Shown here one piece after another: positions 1 through 7,772 of a DNA stretch of 32,967 nucleotides (position 1 is the stretch's first letter; the number at the start of each line of letters is the position of its first letter). The notes under the pieces were generated by a model, which searched no databases, had not been told where the DNA came from, and saw nothing but the letters and a program-made list of their open reading frames with translations. This DNA is from JAIBAI01 sp044238875 (GTDB lineage: Bacteria > Bacteroidota > Bacteroidia > M30B66). Made by a program: the position numbers and the translations under genes. The stretch spans positions 1 through 32,967 of the forward strand of contig JBIICM010000007.1 of the NCBI GenBank assembly GCA_044238875.1, given 5' to 3'.

Positions 1-154
1 TAGTAAATATGGTTTTATAATGTTACCTGACAGTAAAAAAATGTGCTTAACGATGGATACCATAGCAAAACTATTCTTTTAGATCGAAAAGCCGGTGCCG
101 GTTAAAATATTTTTTTTGTAAAATATCCTTGAAGCAAGCTTCAGTCTATTTCAC

Positions 155-187
155 AAAAAAAAACCTCTGGCTTTCAGCCAAAGGTTT
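155..187 (-). terminator. Rho-independent terminator of the tRNA gene
   Basis: On the minus strand a 12-bp stem (one G-U pair) with a GAA loop is followed by a run of nine T residues (plus-strand A run 155-163). It lies about 10 bases past the 3' end of the tRNA, where its terminator is expected. The mismatch seen on the plus strand becomes a wobble pair on the minus strand, so the minus strand is the functional direction. Confidence 0.85.
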
Positions 188-197
188 TTCATCAGAG

Positions 198-270
<73 letters not shown>

Positions 271-283
271 CCGAAAAGAAACG

Positions 284-313
284 CAAATGTAAGGGCTTCT
301 TTAAATATGGCAA
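284..313 (-). promoter_or_regulatory. Bacteroidota-type promoter for the tRNA
   Basis: The minus strand has TTG (313-311), a 19-base spacer, then TACATTTG (291-284). This matches the known Bacteroidota consensus of TTG at -33 and TAnnTTTG at -7. The predicted start falls about 5-8 bases before the tRNA 5' end at 270, as expected for a tRNA gene. Confidence 0.75.
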
Positions 314-338
314 GCGCTTTTTTTCTCAAATTGCAGCC

Positions 339-971
339 ATGATTTTCGATGGCCAGCATATAGACAGTATTATCTTCGACCTGGGCGGAGTGATTCTCAA
401 TATTGATTACCAGCTTCCGGTGAAAGCTTTTAAAAGGCTCGGACTGGATAATTTTCAGCAACAGTTTTCCCAGGCGAGCCAGCAGCATGTATTCGATGAT
501 TACGAAACAGGAAAGATCAGTTCGGAGGTTTTTCTTGAACGTGTGAAAAATCTTTTGCCGCCGGATGTACCCCTTTCGGCAATTATTGATGCCTGGAATT
601 CAATTTTGCTCGACCTGCCGGAAGAGCGCCTGCATCTGCTTGAAAAAGCTGCAGCAGCTCACAGGATTTTTCTCCTCTCAAATACCAATGATCTGCATAT
701 ACGCAGTTTTAACAGTTACCTGAGCCGTTCATTTGGTTTGCCTGCTATTGATCAGCTGTTTGAAAAGGCTTACCTGTCATACCGCATGGGTCTGCGTAAA
801 CCTGATCCCGCCATCTTTAACTTTGTGCTTGAGGATGCAGGTCTTGACCCTGCCTCAACATTATTTATTGATGACAGTATTCAGCATATTGACTCAGCCA
901 TTTCATGCGGCATCAACAGCTATCATCTTGTAAATCAGGATCTGGTAAGTTTTTTGGCAGACAGGTTATAG
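339..971 (+). CDS. HAD-superfamily hydrolase, subfamily IA (YihX-like phosphatase)
   Basis: This 210-residue protein has the HAD motifs in order: nucleophile motif FDLGGV near residues 10-15, motif II LLSNTN, motif III lysine in RKPDPAIF, and motif IV LFIDD. The second acidic residue of motif I is glycine (DLGGV), as in many YihX-type and epoxide-hydrolase-associated HAD phosphatases, so this is not a defect. The open frame extends further upstream, but that extension would run antisense through the tRNA; the ATG at 339 sits directly before the conserved core. The likely role is a cytosolic phosphatase for small phosphorylated metabolites such as sugar phosphates; the substrate cannot be read from sequence. 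Its stop overlaps the convergent ribD stop by 6 bases. Confidence 0.88.
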   Translation: MIFDGQHIDSIIFDLGGVILNIDYQLPVKAFKRLGLDNFQQQFSQASQQHVFDDYETGKISSEVFLERVKNLLPPDVPLSAIIDAWNSILLDLPEERLHLLEKAAAAHRIFLLSNTNDLHIRSFNSYLSRSFGLPAIDQLFEKAYLSYRMGLRKPDPAIFNFVLEDAGLDPASTLFIDDSIQHIDSAISCGINSYHLVNQDLVSFLADRL

Positions 972-2015
972 TGACTTTCTGAAGAAAATGTCAAGGTAAT
1001 CGTTACCTGATGCACTGGTTATATCGGGCAATAAATTTATTGCCGGAGCTTTTACACCCTCGTGGATACTAAGGGTTGACCTGAATCGGCGGATTTCATC
1101 CCATTGACCGGCCTCGAAAAATCGGCTGATGGTCTCAGGCCCTCCTTCAACCATTACTGATAACACCATACGCCTTTGCATTTCTTTGAGCATCTTTTCC
1201 ATCAGATCCCCGCCCGGCTCAACATATCTGTACTCAACACCGGCCGATGTGTCCTCCCTTATATGGTTGAAAACAAGGCAGCCATTGCCATCCTGAAATA
1301 ATTTACTGTCCTGAGGTATGCGCAAATGGGGATCAAAAAGTATCCTTAGCGGGGGTTTTCCCGGCCAAAGCCGCGGCAGCAAAGAAGGATTGTCGTGGAT
1401 AACGGTTTGGGCGCCCACCAGAATGGCCTGTTCTTCTGTGCGCCATTGATGACTTTTTTGCCGCGAAATGCTTCCTGAAACAGGCAGGCTCACTCGTTGG
1501 TCATCTTTTCTCACAGGGTCGCAATAGCCATCGCTGCTTTCGGCCCAGCGGAGGATGATATAGGGCCGGCCGAGACGGTGAAAGGTGAAAAAACGACGGT
1601 TCAGAAAGGTCGCCTCTTGTTCAAACAGTCCGCAGGTAACATTGATTCCGGCGGTTTCCAGAAAACGGATACCGCTACCCGATACCAACGGGTTAGGATC
1701 CTTTACAGCCACCACAACATTCCGGATGCCGCTCTCAGCAATCAGTTTTGTGCAGGGAGGTGTTTTACCGGTATGGTTGCAGGGCTCAAGCGTCACATAA
1801 AGCGTTGATTCGGAAAGTAATTCCCTGGCTTTTACTGAGTTGATGGCATTTACCTCGGCATGGGCCTCTCCGAACCGGGCATGAAATCCTTCCCCGATAA
1901 TTTGATCCCGTGCAGTAATTACACAACCTACAAGCGGATTGGGGGCAACATTACCCGCACCTAAGGCGGCCAGCTCAAGTGCCCGCGCCATATTTGCATG
2001 GGAATTTGAATTCAA
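966..2015 (-). CDS. ribD: Bifunctional riboflavin biosynthesis protein RibD (deaminase/reductase)
   Basis: RibD carries out steps two and three of riboflavin synthesis: deamination of the diaminopyrimidine product of GTP cyclohydrolase II, then NADPH-dependent reduction of the ribosyl side chain. The N-terminal cytidine-deaminase-like domain has the zinc site H52-A-E54 and P78-C79...P87-C88 in the HAE / PCxxxGKTPPC pattern. The C-terminal half (about 150-349) is the RibD_C reductase fold (PYIILRWAES, MVEGGPETI). Length is normal. The longest frame begins with TTG at 2015; an ATG at 1991 is the alternative. I prefer TTG because the preceding SHAN-MARAL residues resemble the usual RibD N terminus. 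A TAGATTTG -7-like box lies at 2073-2066, without a clear -33 partner. No other rib gene is nearby. Confidence 0.95.
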   Translation of the reverse strand: MNSNSHANMARALELAALGAGNVAPNPLVGCVITARDQIIGEGFHARFGEAHAEVNAINSVKARELLSESTLYVTLEPCNHTGKTPPCTKLIAESGIRNVVVAVKDPNPLVSGSGIRFLETAGINVTCGLFEQEATFLNRRFFTFHRLGRPYIILRWAESSDGYCDPVRKDDQRVSLPVSGSISRQKSHQWRTEEQAILVGAQTVIHDNPSLLPRLWPGKPPLRILFDPHLRIPQDSKLFQDGNGCLVFNHIREDTSAGVEYRYVEPGGDLMEKMLKEMQRRMVLSVMVEGGPETISRFFEAGQWDEIRRFRSTLSIHEGVKAPAINLLPDITSASGNDYLDIFFRKSL

Positions 2016-2105
2016 GGCCCGTGAAACGCTTTAGAAATAAAAAAAGCGCTGCGGTAAAACTGAAACAAATCTATAGCTCTGCTCCATTGCTGTATGGCTT
2101 ATAAA

Positions 2106-3218
2106 TCAATGAGAATTCTCAAGAATTAACTCCTCCTTCGCCAATTTTATATCCTGATCAACCATTTCAATAATTAACTCCTGCAGATTGGTTTTCGGCG
2201 TCCAGTTTAATTTTTCCTTTGCTTTTTTTGCATCTCCAATCAGCAGGTCAACTTCGGTTGGTCTGAAAAATCGAGGATCAACCTTTATTAAAACAGCGCC
2301 TTCCTTAAGGTTACAATCGTATCCAATTGCATCTCTGAAAACATTTCTATCAATCTCTTTAATGGTGCCGGTTTCATCTTTACCATCGCCGCTGAATGCG
2401 ATCACAATCCCTATTCTTTGAAAAGCCATTTCAATAAAATCTCTTACGCGGTAGGTCTGCCCGGTAGCAATTACAAAATCCTCAGGCTGATCCAATTGTA
2501 GCATCAGCCACATGGCCTCTACATAGTCACGGGCATGCCCCCAGTCGCGCTGACTGTCGAGATTACCCATATATAGCACATCCTGAATACCAAGCCCAAT
2601 TCTGGCCACGGCCCTTGTTATCTTTCTGGTTACAAAGGTTTCTCCCCTCAATGGACTTTCATGGTTGAACAGGATTCCGTTACAAGCAAAAATATTATAG
2701 GCCTCCCTGTAATTGACTGTAATCCAGTAGGCATAGAGTTTTGCAACTGCATAGGGCGAACGCGGATAGAAAGGGGTTTTTTCTGATTGCGGAATCTCTT
2801 GAACCATACCATACAATTCACTTGTACTTGCCTGATAAAATTTCGTTTTGTTGGTAAGTTGCAGAATTCTCAGTGCTTCAAGAATTCTCAGTGCTCCAAG
2901 TCCATCCGCATTAGCGGTGTATTCAGGGGTTTCAAAACTAACCTGAACATGGCTTTGTGCGGCAAGGTTATAAATTTCGTCGGGTTGAACTTCCTGTATT
3001 ATCCTGATCAGGTTCGTGCTATCGGTCATGTCACCATAATGCAAACTAAACCTAACATTTTCAATGTGCGGATCCTGGTATAAATGATCGATTCTGGCGG
3101 TATTGAATAGCGAACTGCGTCTTTTGATACCATGTACCAAATATCCTTTTTTCAATAGAAATTCAGCAAGATAAGCTCCATCCTGACCGGTAATTCCCGT
3201 AATCAACGCTGTTTTCAT
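2106..3218 (-). CDS. gmd: GDP-mannose 4,6-dehydratase
   Basis: Gmd converts GDP-D-mannose to GDP-4-dehydro-6-deoxymannose, the branch point to GDP-fucose, GDP-rhamnose and related sugars for surface glycans. The 370-residue protein is an extended SDR: nucleotide-binding GITGQDGAYL at residues 6-15, NLAAQSHV, the STSELYG catalytic serine region, YAVAK (Tyr/Lys pair), and the C-terminal FRPTEVDLLIGD segment typical of Gmd. The frame is open to 3263, but the ATG at 3218 gives the canonical MKTALITG start and lies just after a promoter-like site. The usual partner gene fcl is not adjacent, so the 4-keto sugar is processed by an enzyme encoded elsewhere. Confidence 0.95.
   Translation of the reverse strand: MKTALITGITGQDGAYLAEFLLKKGYLVHGIKRRSSLFNTARIDHLYQDPHIENVRFSLHYGDMTDSTNLIRIIQEVQPDEIYNLAAQSHVQVSFETPEYTANADGLGALRILEALRILQLTNKTKFYQASTSELYGMVQEIPQSEKTPFYPRSPYAVAKLYAYWITVNYREAYNIFACNGILFNHESPLRGETFVTRKITRAVARIGLGIQDVLYMGNLDSQRDWGHARDYVEAMWLMLQLDQPEDFVIATGQTYRVRDFIEMAFQRIGIVIAFSGDGKDETGTIKEIDRNVFRDAIGYDCNLKEGAVLIKVDPRFFRPTEVDLLIGDAKKAKEKLNWTPKTNLQELIIEMVDQDIKLAKEELILENSH
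2863..2898 (-). repeat. Two tandem 18-bp copies inside gmd
   Basis: AGAATTCTCAGTGCTTCA (2863-2880) is followed at once by the same 18 bases with a single T-to-C change (2881-2898). They encode ALRILE-ALRILQ. The family itself has a leucine-rich imperfect repeat here (LRLLEAIR in E. coli Gmd), so protein length is normal; what stands out is 17/18 identity at DNA level. Confidence 0.8.
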
Positions 3219-3242
3219 GTAGAGTGTCTGTTTTTGATTTTT

Positions 3243-3276
3243 CAAAGATAGTGGTATAATCAAAACTTAAATACAA
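3243..3276 (-). promoter_or_regulatory. Probable gmd promoter
   Basis: The minus strand has TTG (3276-3274), a 23-base spacer and TATCTTTG (3250-3243), fitting TTG/TAnnTTTG with a spacer at the long end of the range. The predicted leader before the ATG at 3218 is about 18 bases. This supports the shorter gmd start. Confidence 0.55.
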
Positions 3277-3406
3277 TTGATTTCAAACGGGCTTAGATTC
3301 CCGCTAAAAAGCTTGTTCAGAAGGAATCAACAGTAGGCATTGAAAAACTAATTTTTTCGCATTAGGATTCGCTCCCATCAATTAATAATTTTCAGAAATT
3401 TTCATC

Positions 3407-4687
3407 ATGGCATTAAGCAGAATTTGGGCGGCATTTATCGTCAGTGCTTTGCTGGTAGCGGCTTTTCAATGGCTGCAAACGGGCGATACGGGCATTTTTA
3501 CCTACATGGTCACCGGGAAATCCGGAGATGCTTACGGCCAGGCTCATCCACCCGGCGCTGATGGCATTATTGAAACCTGTGCTACAGCCGTGCAGATCAG
3601 CCTCAAACTGATCGGCATCATGGCGCTGTTTATGGGGCTGATGCGCATCGCCGAGCAGGCCGGAGGCATCAATCTGCTATCACGAATGATCGCCCCATTC
3701 TTTTCGCGGTTGTTTCCCGGTATTCCGAAAGGGCATCCAGCAATGGGCCACATGATGATGAATTTTTCAGCCAATCTGCTTGGGCTGGATAACGCAGCCA
3801 CTCCATTCGGAATCAGAGCCATGCAAAGTCTTCAGGAGACCAATACAGATCAGTCAAAAGCCAGCGATGCCCAGATCATGTTTCTGTGCCTGCATGCATC
3901 CGGACTAACGTTGATACCTGTCAGCATCATTGCAGCGAGGGCTGCTTTGCAGGCGGCCAGTCCGACAGATATTTTTGTACCCTGCCTGATTGCCACATTT
4001 GTCGCCACCATTGCGGCAATGTTGCTTGTTTCATTTCGTCAGCGGATCAGTCTCCTGAATATGCCCGTTTTACTATGGCTGGGCGGTTTTTCAATGCTGA
4101 TACTGGGTCTTGTCATTTACACCCGCAGTCTGGCTTCTGAAGCACTTGCCTCTTTCTCAGGTCTGCTGAGCAACGGCTTGATTCTGCTGATAATTCTGGT
4201 CATTGTACTTGGAGGCCTCTATAAAAAGATCAATCTGTTTGATGCATTTGTTGAGGGGGCTAAAGGAGGTTTTGAAACAGCGGTAAAAATTATACCCTAC
4301 CTGGTAGGTATTCTGGTTGCCATCAGTATGCTGCGCACCAGTGGCACATTTGACCTGATAATTTCAGGGATGAAGCATTTGTTTGCGCTGGGAGGTTTTG
4401 ATACACGTTTTGTTGACGGACTTCCGACCGCCCTGATCAAACCTCTCAGTGGCAGCGGGGCAAGAGGCATGATGATCAGTGCCATGGAAACCCACGGGCC
4501 TGATTCATTTGCGGGCAGGCTATCCTGCATTTTGCAGGGCTCCTCTGATACCACATTTTACGTGATTGCCGTTTATTTTGGCGCTGTAGGAATCAGTAAC
4601 ACCCGTTATGCAGTTTCTACGATGCTTTTAGCTGACCTGGCCGGCATTATAACTTCAGTTGGGTTATGTTATATGTTTTTCGGATAG
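3407..4687 (+). CDS. SpmA-SpmB fusion, nucleoside-recognition (Gate) domain membrane protein
   Basis: This 426-residue, very hydrophobic protein looks like the spore maturation proteins SpmA and SpmB joined end to end. The N-terminal half has the Gate-domain pattern around GIMALFMGLMRIAEQAGG and MMMNFSANLLGLDNAATP; the C-terminal half has GAKGGFETAVKIIPYLVG, LSGSGARGMM and LQGSSDTTFYV. About nine to ten membrane segments can be seen. In Bacillus the separate proteins affect spore core dehydration; in non-sporulating Bacteroidota the fused form is common and its substrate is unknown. The Gate family also includes nucleoside transporters, so a transport role is plausible. The ATG at 3407 opens a hydrophobic N-terminal segment. 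It is probably monocistronic, or shares weak readthrough with the glycosyltransferase 43 bases downstream. Confidence 0.88.
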   Translation: MALSRIWAAFIVSALLVAAFQWLQTGDTGIFTYMVTGKSGDAYGQAHPPGADGIIETCATAVQISLKLIGIMALFMGLMRIAEQAGGINLLSRMIAPFFSRLFPGIPKGHPAMGHMMMNFSANLLGLDNAATPFGIRAMQSLQETNTDQSKASDAQIMFLCLHASGLTLIPVSIIAARAALQAASPTDIFVPCLIATFVATIAAMLLVSFRQRISLLNMPVLLWLGGFSMLILGLVIYTRSLASEALASFSGLLSNGLILLIILVIVLGGLYKKINLFDAFVEGAKGGFETAVKIIPYLVGILVAISMLRTSGTFDLIISGMKHLFALGGFDTRFVDGLPTALIKPLSGSGARGMMISAMETHGPDSFAGRLSCILQGSSDTTFYVIAVYFGAVGISNTRYAVSTMLLADLAGIITSVGLCYMFFG

Positions 4688-4706
4688 TTCATTCGCCGAT
4701 TTTCTT

Positions 4707-4714
4707 TAGGTTTG
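4707..4714 (+). promoter_or_regulatory. -7 box (TAGGTTTG) before the glycosyltransferase
   Basis: TAGGTTTG matches the Bacteroidota TAnnTTTG -7 element and lies 16 bases before the ATG at 4731. No TTG is seen at the usual -33 spacing, so the site is only a candidate. Confidence 0.35.
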
Positions 4715-4730
4715 CCGCCTGCTTACCTGT

Positions 4731-5453
4731 ATGAAGCCCAATAAGCTTTCTGTTATCATTCCGGCCTATAATGAAGCGCGTACCATTCACCTTATACTTG
4801 ATAAGGTAAAGGCTGTTCAGCTCATTGATGGTATTGTTAAGGAAGTGATTGTAGTGAACGACTGTTCTACAGATGATACTGACGGGGCGATCAATAATTA
4901 TCTCAGGCAGAACGGAGATTTTCAGATCCGGTACCTGAAACATGAAAAGAACATGGGCAAGGGTGCAGCGCTGCATACCGGTATAAGGCATGCCACCGGA
5001 GACTACCTGATAATTCAGGATGCAGATCTTGAATACGATCCTCAGGAATATAACATTTTACTCGGTCCGGTTATTAATGGTGCTGCTGATGTGGTTTATG
5101 GCTCTCGATTTATTGGGGGCAAGCCACACCGTATTCTGTTCTTCTGGCATACAATCGGTAATAAATTCCTCACCTTTCTCTCAAACATGTTCACCAACCG
5201 GAATCTGACCGATATGGAAACATGCTATAAGTTATTTGATACAAAAATGATCCAGTCGCTTGAACTGAAAGAAAAGCGTTTTGGATTTGAACCGGAAGTT
5301 ACCGTTAAAATATCGCGTATTCCCAATGTCCGCATTTACGAGGTAGGTATTTCATATTATGGAAGAACCTATGAGGAAGGCAAGAAGATTGGTTGGCGTG
5401 ATGGTTTCAGGGCCATTTTCTGCATCTTGAAATATGGTATGTTCAGACGCTAA
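4731..5453 (+). CDS. Family 2 glycosyltransferase, dolichyl-phosphate mannosyltransferase-like
   Basis: This 240-residue GT-A glycosyltransferase has PAYNE at 11-15, the nucleotide-binding VVNDCSTDDT at 41-50, NMGKGAALHTG, and the metal-binding D97-A-D99. It lacks C-terminal membrane helices, so it resembles the soluble or peripheral Dpm1-type enzymes that transfer a sugar from a nucleotide donor to a polyprenyl phosphate. The C-terminal GFEPEVTVKISR and GRTYEEGKKIGWRDG segments are typical of this subgroup. The lipid-linked sugar it makes would feed glycan or protein glycosylation at the inner membrane; donor and acceptor cannot be told from sequence. Confidence 0.9.
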   Translation: MKPNKLSVIIPAYNEARTIHLILDKVKAVQLIDGIVKEVIVVNDCSTDDTDGAINNYLRQNGDFQIRYLKHEKNMGKGAALHTGIRHATGDYLIIQDADLEYDPQEYNILLGPVINGAADVVYGSRFIGGKPHRILFFWHTIGNKFLTFLSNMFTNRNLTDMETCYKLFDTKMIQSLELKEKRFGFEPEVTVKISRIPNVRIYEVGISYYGRTYEEGKKIGWRDGFRAIFCILKYGMFRR

Positions 5454-5589
5454 ACGGAGCTTTATATTCATAGGTTCCGAAAACCATCAGCCAAAGCATT
5501 TCAAAATTTAAAAACAATACACAGGTGCCTGCTGAAAAGCAGTAAAAAACATTTGTCAGTCTGCGCTTGTTTTTTATTTAATTTGGAAC

Positions 5590-6477
5590 ATGAAACAATC
5601 TGCGGGTAAACCTATTGCACCATCCGAACTGGTGCTGAATCCTGATGGCAGCGTTTATCATTTGAAGCTACATCCGGAGCAGCTTGCTGAGACTGTTATT
5701 GTGGTGGGTGATCAGGGTAGGGTGGATGCTATTTCAGCTCATTTTGACCGGATTGAACTCAAGGTTTCAAACAGGGAGTTTGTTACGCACACTGGTTATT
5801 ACCGTGGAAAGCGTATCACTGCCTTGTCAACAGGTATTGGTACCGACAATATTGATATTGTGGTCAATGAACTGGATGCACTTGTTAATATTGACCTTAA
5901 AACAAGACTTATTCGTGAAGGGCATACTTCACTGAAAATTATCCGAATCGGTACTTCCGGCACGCTGATGAAAGATATTCCCGTTGATTCGGTGGTGGTA
6001 AGCACACACGGTTTGGGTTTCGACGGACTGATGCATTTTTATGGTTATCAGGAAAATGAAGCGGAGCATTATCTGCTGGATTCCATCACACAGAAATTGC
6101 AACTCCCTTCAGTGCTGAACCGGCCCTATCTTGTTGAAGCTGATGAGCGTTTATTTAACCTGATCAGTAAAGGCTATTTTACAGGAGTAACCGCTACTGC
6201 ATGCGGTTTTTATGGTCCACAGGGGCGCACCCTTCGTCTGAATCCGCTGGTTGCTGACCTGAATGAACGGATGATGGATTTTCAAAACGGAACACACAGA
6301 ATCACCAATTTCGAGATGGAGACTTCTGCTTTGTATGGTTTGTCGAAGATGCTCGGTCACCAGGCCTGCACAGCCTGTGCAATCATAGCCAACCGAACAC
6401 TTTTTGAATATAGTCGTGATTATAAACCGGTTATACGAAATCTGATCACGGATGTGCTTGATAAATTAACAGCATGA
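5590..6477 (+). CDS. Nucleoside phosphorylase (uridine/purine phosphorylase family)
   Basis: This 295-residue protein has the PNP/UDP phosphorylase fold: VIVVGDQGRV near residue 36, the phosphate-site GIGTDNIDIVVNEL segment, RIGTSGTL, and the late FEMETSALYGL motif that contacts the ribose (F-E-M-E-T). It should cleave a nucleoside with phosphate to the free base and ribose-1-phosphate in the cytosol. It resembles the uridine-phosphorylase-like clade frequent in Bacteroidota; base specificity is not readable. Its TGA overlaps the ATG of the next gene (ATGA), so the two are translationally coupled. The ATG at 5590 follows a 136-base gap without a convincing full promoter. Confidence 0.9.
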   Translation: MKQSAGKPIAPSELVLNPDGSVYHLKLHPEQLAETVIVVGDQGRVDAISAHFDRIELKVSNREFVTHTGYYRGKRITALSTGIGTDNIDIVVNELDALVNIDLKTRLIREGHTSLKIIRIGTSGTLMKDIPVDSVVVSTHGLGFDGLMHFYGYQENEAEHYLLDSITQKLQLPSVLNRPYLVEADERLFNLISKGYFTGVTATACGFYGPQGRTLRLNPLVADLNERMMDFQNGTHRITNFEMETSALYGLSKMLGHQACTACAIIANRTLFEYSRDYKPVIRNLITDVLDKLTA

Positions 6478-7349
6478 CAGGAACCTTGCAGGAAAATGAA
6501 TTAAAGGCGTTGATTCAGTTGCTTGAAGATCCTGATGATCAGATATTTGATCAGATAAGGACTAAGTTACTTTCACTTGGGCAGGAAGTGATACCTGCTT
6601 TGGAAGATGCCTGGGAAGCAACATTCAACAACACACTGCAAAACCGTATTGAGGATATTATCCAGAAAATACAGTTTAACTCAGTGTGCGATGCTTTACG
6701 CCTGTGGGCACTTTCTGGAGGTGAAGATCTGCTTGCCGGTACCCTGCTAATTGCGCGTTACCAATACCCCGATCTTGACGAGGAGCAGATCAGGCGACAG
6801 ATTGAATTGATACGCAAGGATGTTTGGCTGGAGTTGAACCCCAACCTGACCGCTTTTGAAAAAGTGCGTGTGATCAACCACATCCTCTTTGAAGTTTACA
6901 GCTTCACCGGAAATACGAGCAATTACCACGCGCCGCAAAATTCTTATATCAACAATGTATTGGAGAGTAAACGGGGGAATCCGCTTCTTCTCAGTATTTT
7001 ATATTCAATTATTGCCCAGGGGCTCAACATCCCCGTTTATGGCGTAAATCTTCCTGAGCACTTTATTTTAGCCTATCGAGATGATATGGCAGAGCGTGTT
7101 TCGACCGACGATGAGGAACCAATTCTTTTTTACATCAACCCTTTCAGCAGGGGGGCGGTTTTCAGCAGAAGAGAGATTGATGATTTTCTCAAACAACTGA
7201 AGCTGGAGCCCACCCGGAAATTTTATGAAACCTGCTCAAACATTGACATTATAAAGCGTCAACTGCGCAATCTGATTATTGCATACGAGAAGCTGGGATA
7301 TCCGAATAAGGTGGAAGACCTGAAAAAACTGCTGGACGTTCTGCTATGA
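6474..7349 (+). CDS. SirB1-like transglutaminase-fold protein
   Basis: This 291-residue protein has a helical N terminus with HEAT-like character (residues about 1-60, including LLSLGQEVIPALEDAWE) and a SirB1-type transglutaminase-like domain. The signature is the FEVYSFTGNTSNYHAPQNSYINNVLESKRGNPLLLSILY region and the VNLPEHFIL histidine segment. The classical transglutaminase cysteine is not obvious, as in other SirB1 proteins, so enzymatic activity is doubtful. The protein is probably cytosolic. It overlaps the preceding phosphorylase by 4 bases, suggesting a shared transcript, and its stop overlaps the convergent lycopene cyclase remnant by 6 bases. The function of the family is unknown. 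Confidence 0.85.
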   Translation: MTGTLQENELKALIQLLEDPDDQIFDQIRTKLLSLGQEVIPALEDAWEATFNNTLQNRIEDIIQKIQFNSVCDALRLWALSGGEDLLAGTLLIARYQYPDLDEEQIRRQIELIRKDVWLELNPNLTAFEKVRVINHILFEVYSFTGNTSNYHAPQNSYINNVLESKRGNPLLLSILYSIIAQGLNIPVYGVNLPEHFILAYRDDMAERVSTDDEEPILFYINPFSRGAVFSRREIDDFLKQLKLEPTRKFYETCSNIDIIKRQLRNLIIAYEKLGYPNKVEDLKKLLDVLL

Positions 7350-7764
7350 ACGCGCAATCCTGCTCCTGAACGCCTCGTTCAGCAAAGCTGTAAGCAGCAG
7401 CAGGCTCATTCCGTAGAAAGTATCTTCAACAGGTATCGTTCCCATTTGCAGCTTTGATGCTAAAGCGGGGAAACAGCAATGTAAAAGCATGCACAGAAAA
7501 AAGACTGGCGTAGGGAATGCAGATGAAAAAAAGAATTTCTTCAACCGGTAAGCCCTTAATGTAAATGCCTTCAAGGTAAACCGGGTTAAAGCCCCAAATG
7601 CCCATGCTTGTAAATGCGATATCCCAAAGAATAAAAATGAATGCTGAAATAAACAGTGCCGGTAAAAAGGATGTCCAGGTTTTGTAAAATTTCAGTTTGG
7701 GATGAAAGCTGAAAATAAAGGGAATGCTGACCGAGGCCAGATTAAGTAACAGGTAGAGCGACAT
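7344..7764 (-). pseudogene. Lycopene cyclase (CrtYcd/CarR type), broken by internal deletion and frameshift
   Basis: The first part (ATG at 7764, frame closing at 7426) encodes about 112 residues that match the first lycopene cyclase domain. It has three membrane segments, FSFHPKLKFYK, WDIAFTSMGIWGFNP, and the active-site LPVEE. The last part (stop at 7344) encodes GTIPVEDTFYGMSLLLLTALL in another frame, which is the C-terminal end of the second domain with its PVED motif. A normal protein of this family is about 230 residues, so roughly 90 residues carrying the middle membrane segments are missing between the two. Both PxE(E/D) motifs survive but cannot be in one reading frame. The gene is the last of the carotenoid operon, 8 bases after crtZ. 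It would have closed the ends of lycopene to beta rings. An assembly or consensus error is the main alternative to a real deletion. Confidence 0.75.
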
Positions 7765-7772
7765 AAACCTGC

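Noticed and set aside
5532..5546. CTGCT-GAAA-AGCAG hairpin before the nucleoside phosphorylase
   Set aside because: It has only a five-pair stem and is followed by A residues rather than T; no function can be assigned.
7426..7574. Programmed frameshift joining the two lycopene cyclase parts
   Set aside because: A shift would still leave out about 90 residues with the middle membrane segments; no slippery heptamer or stimulatory structure was seen.
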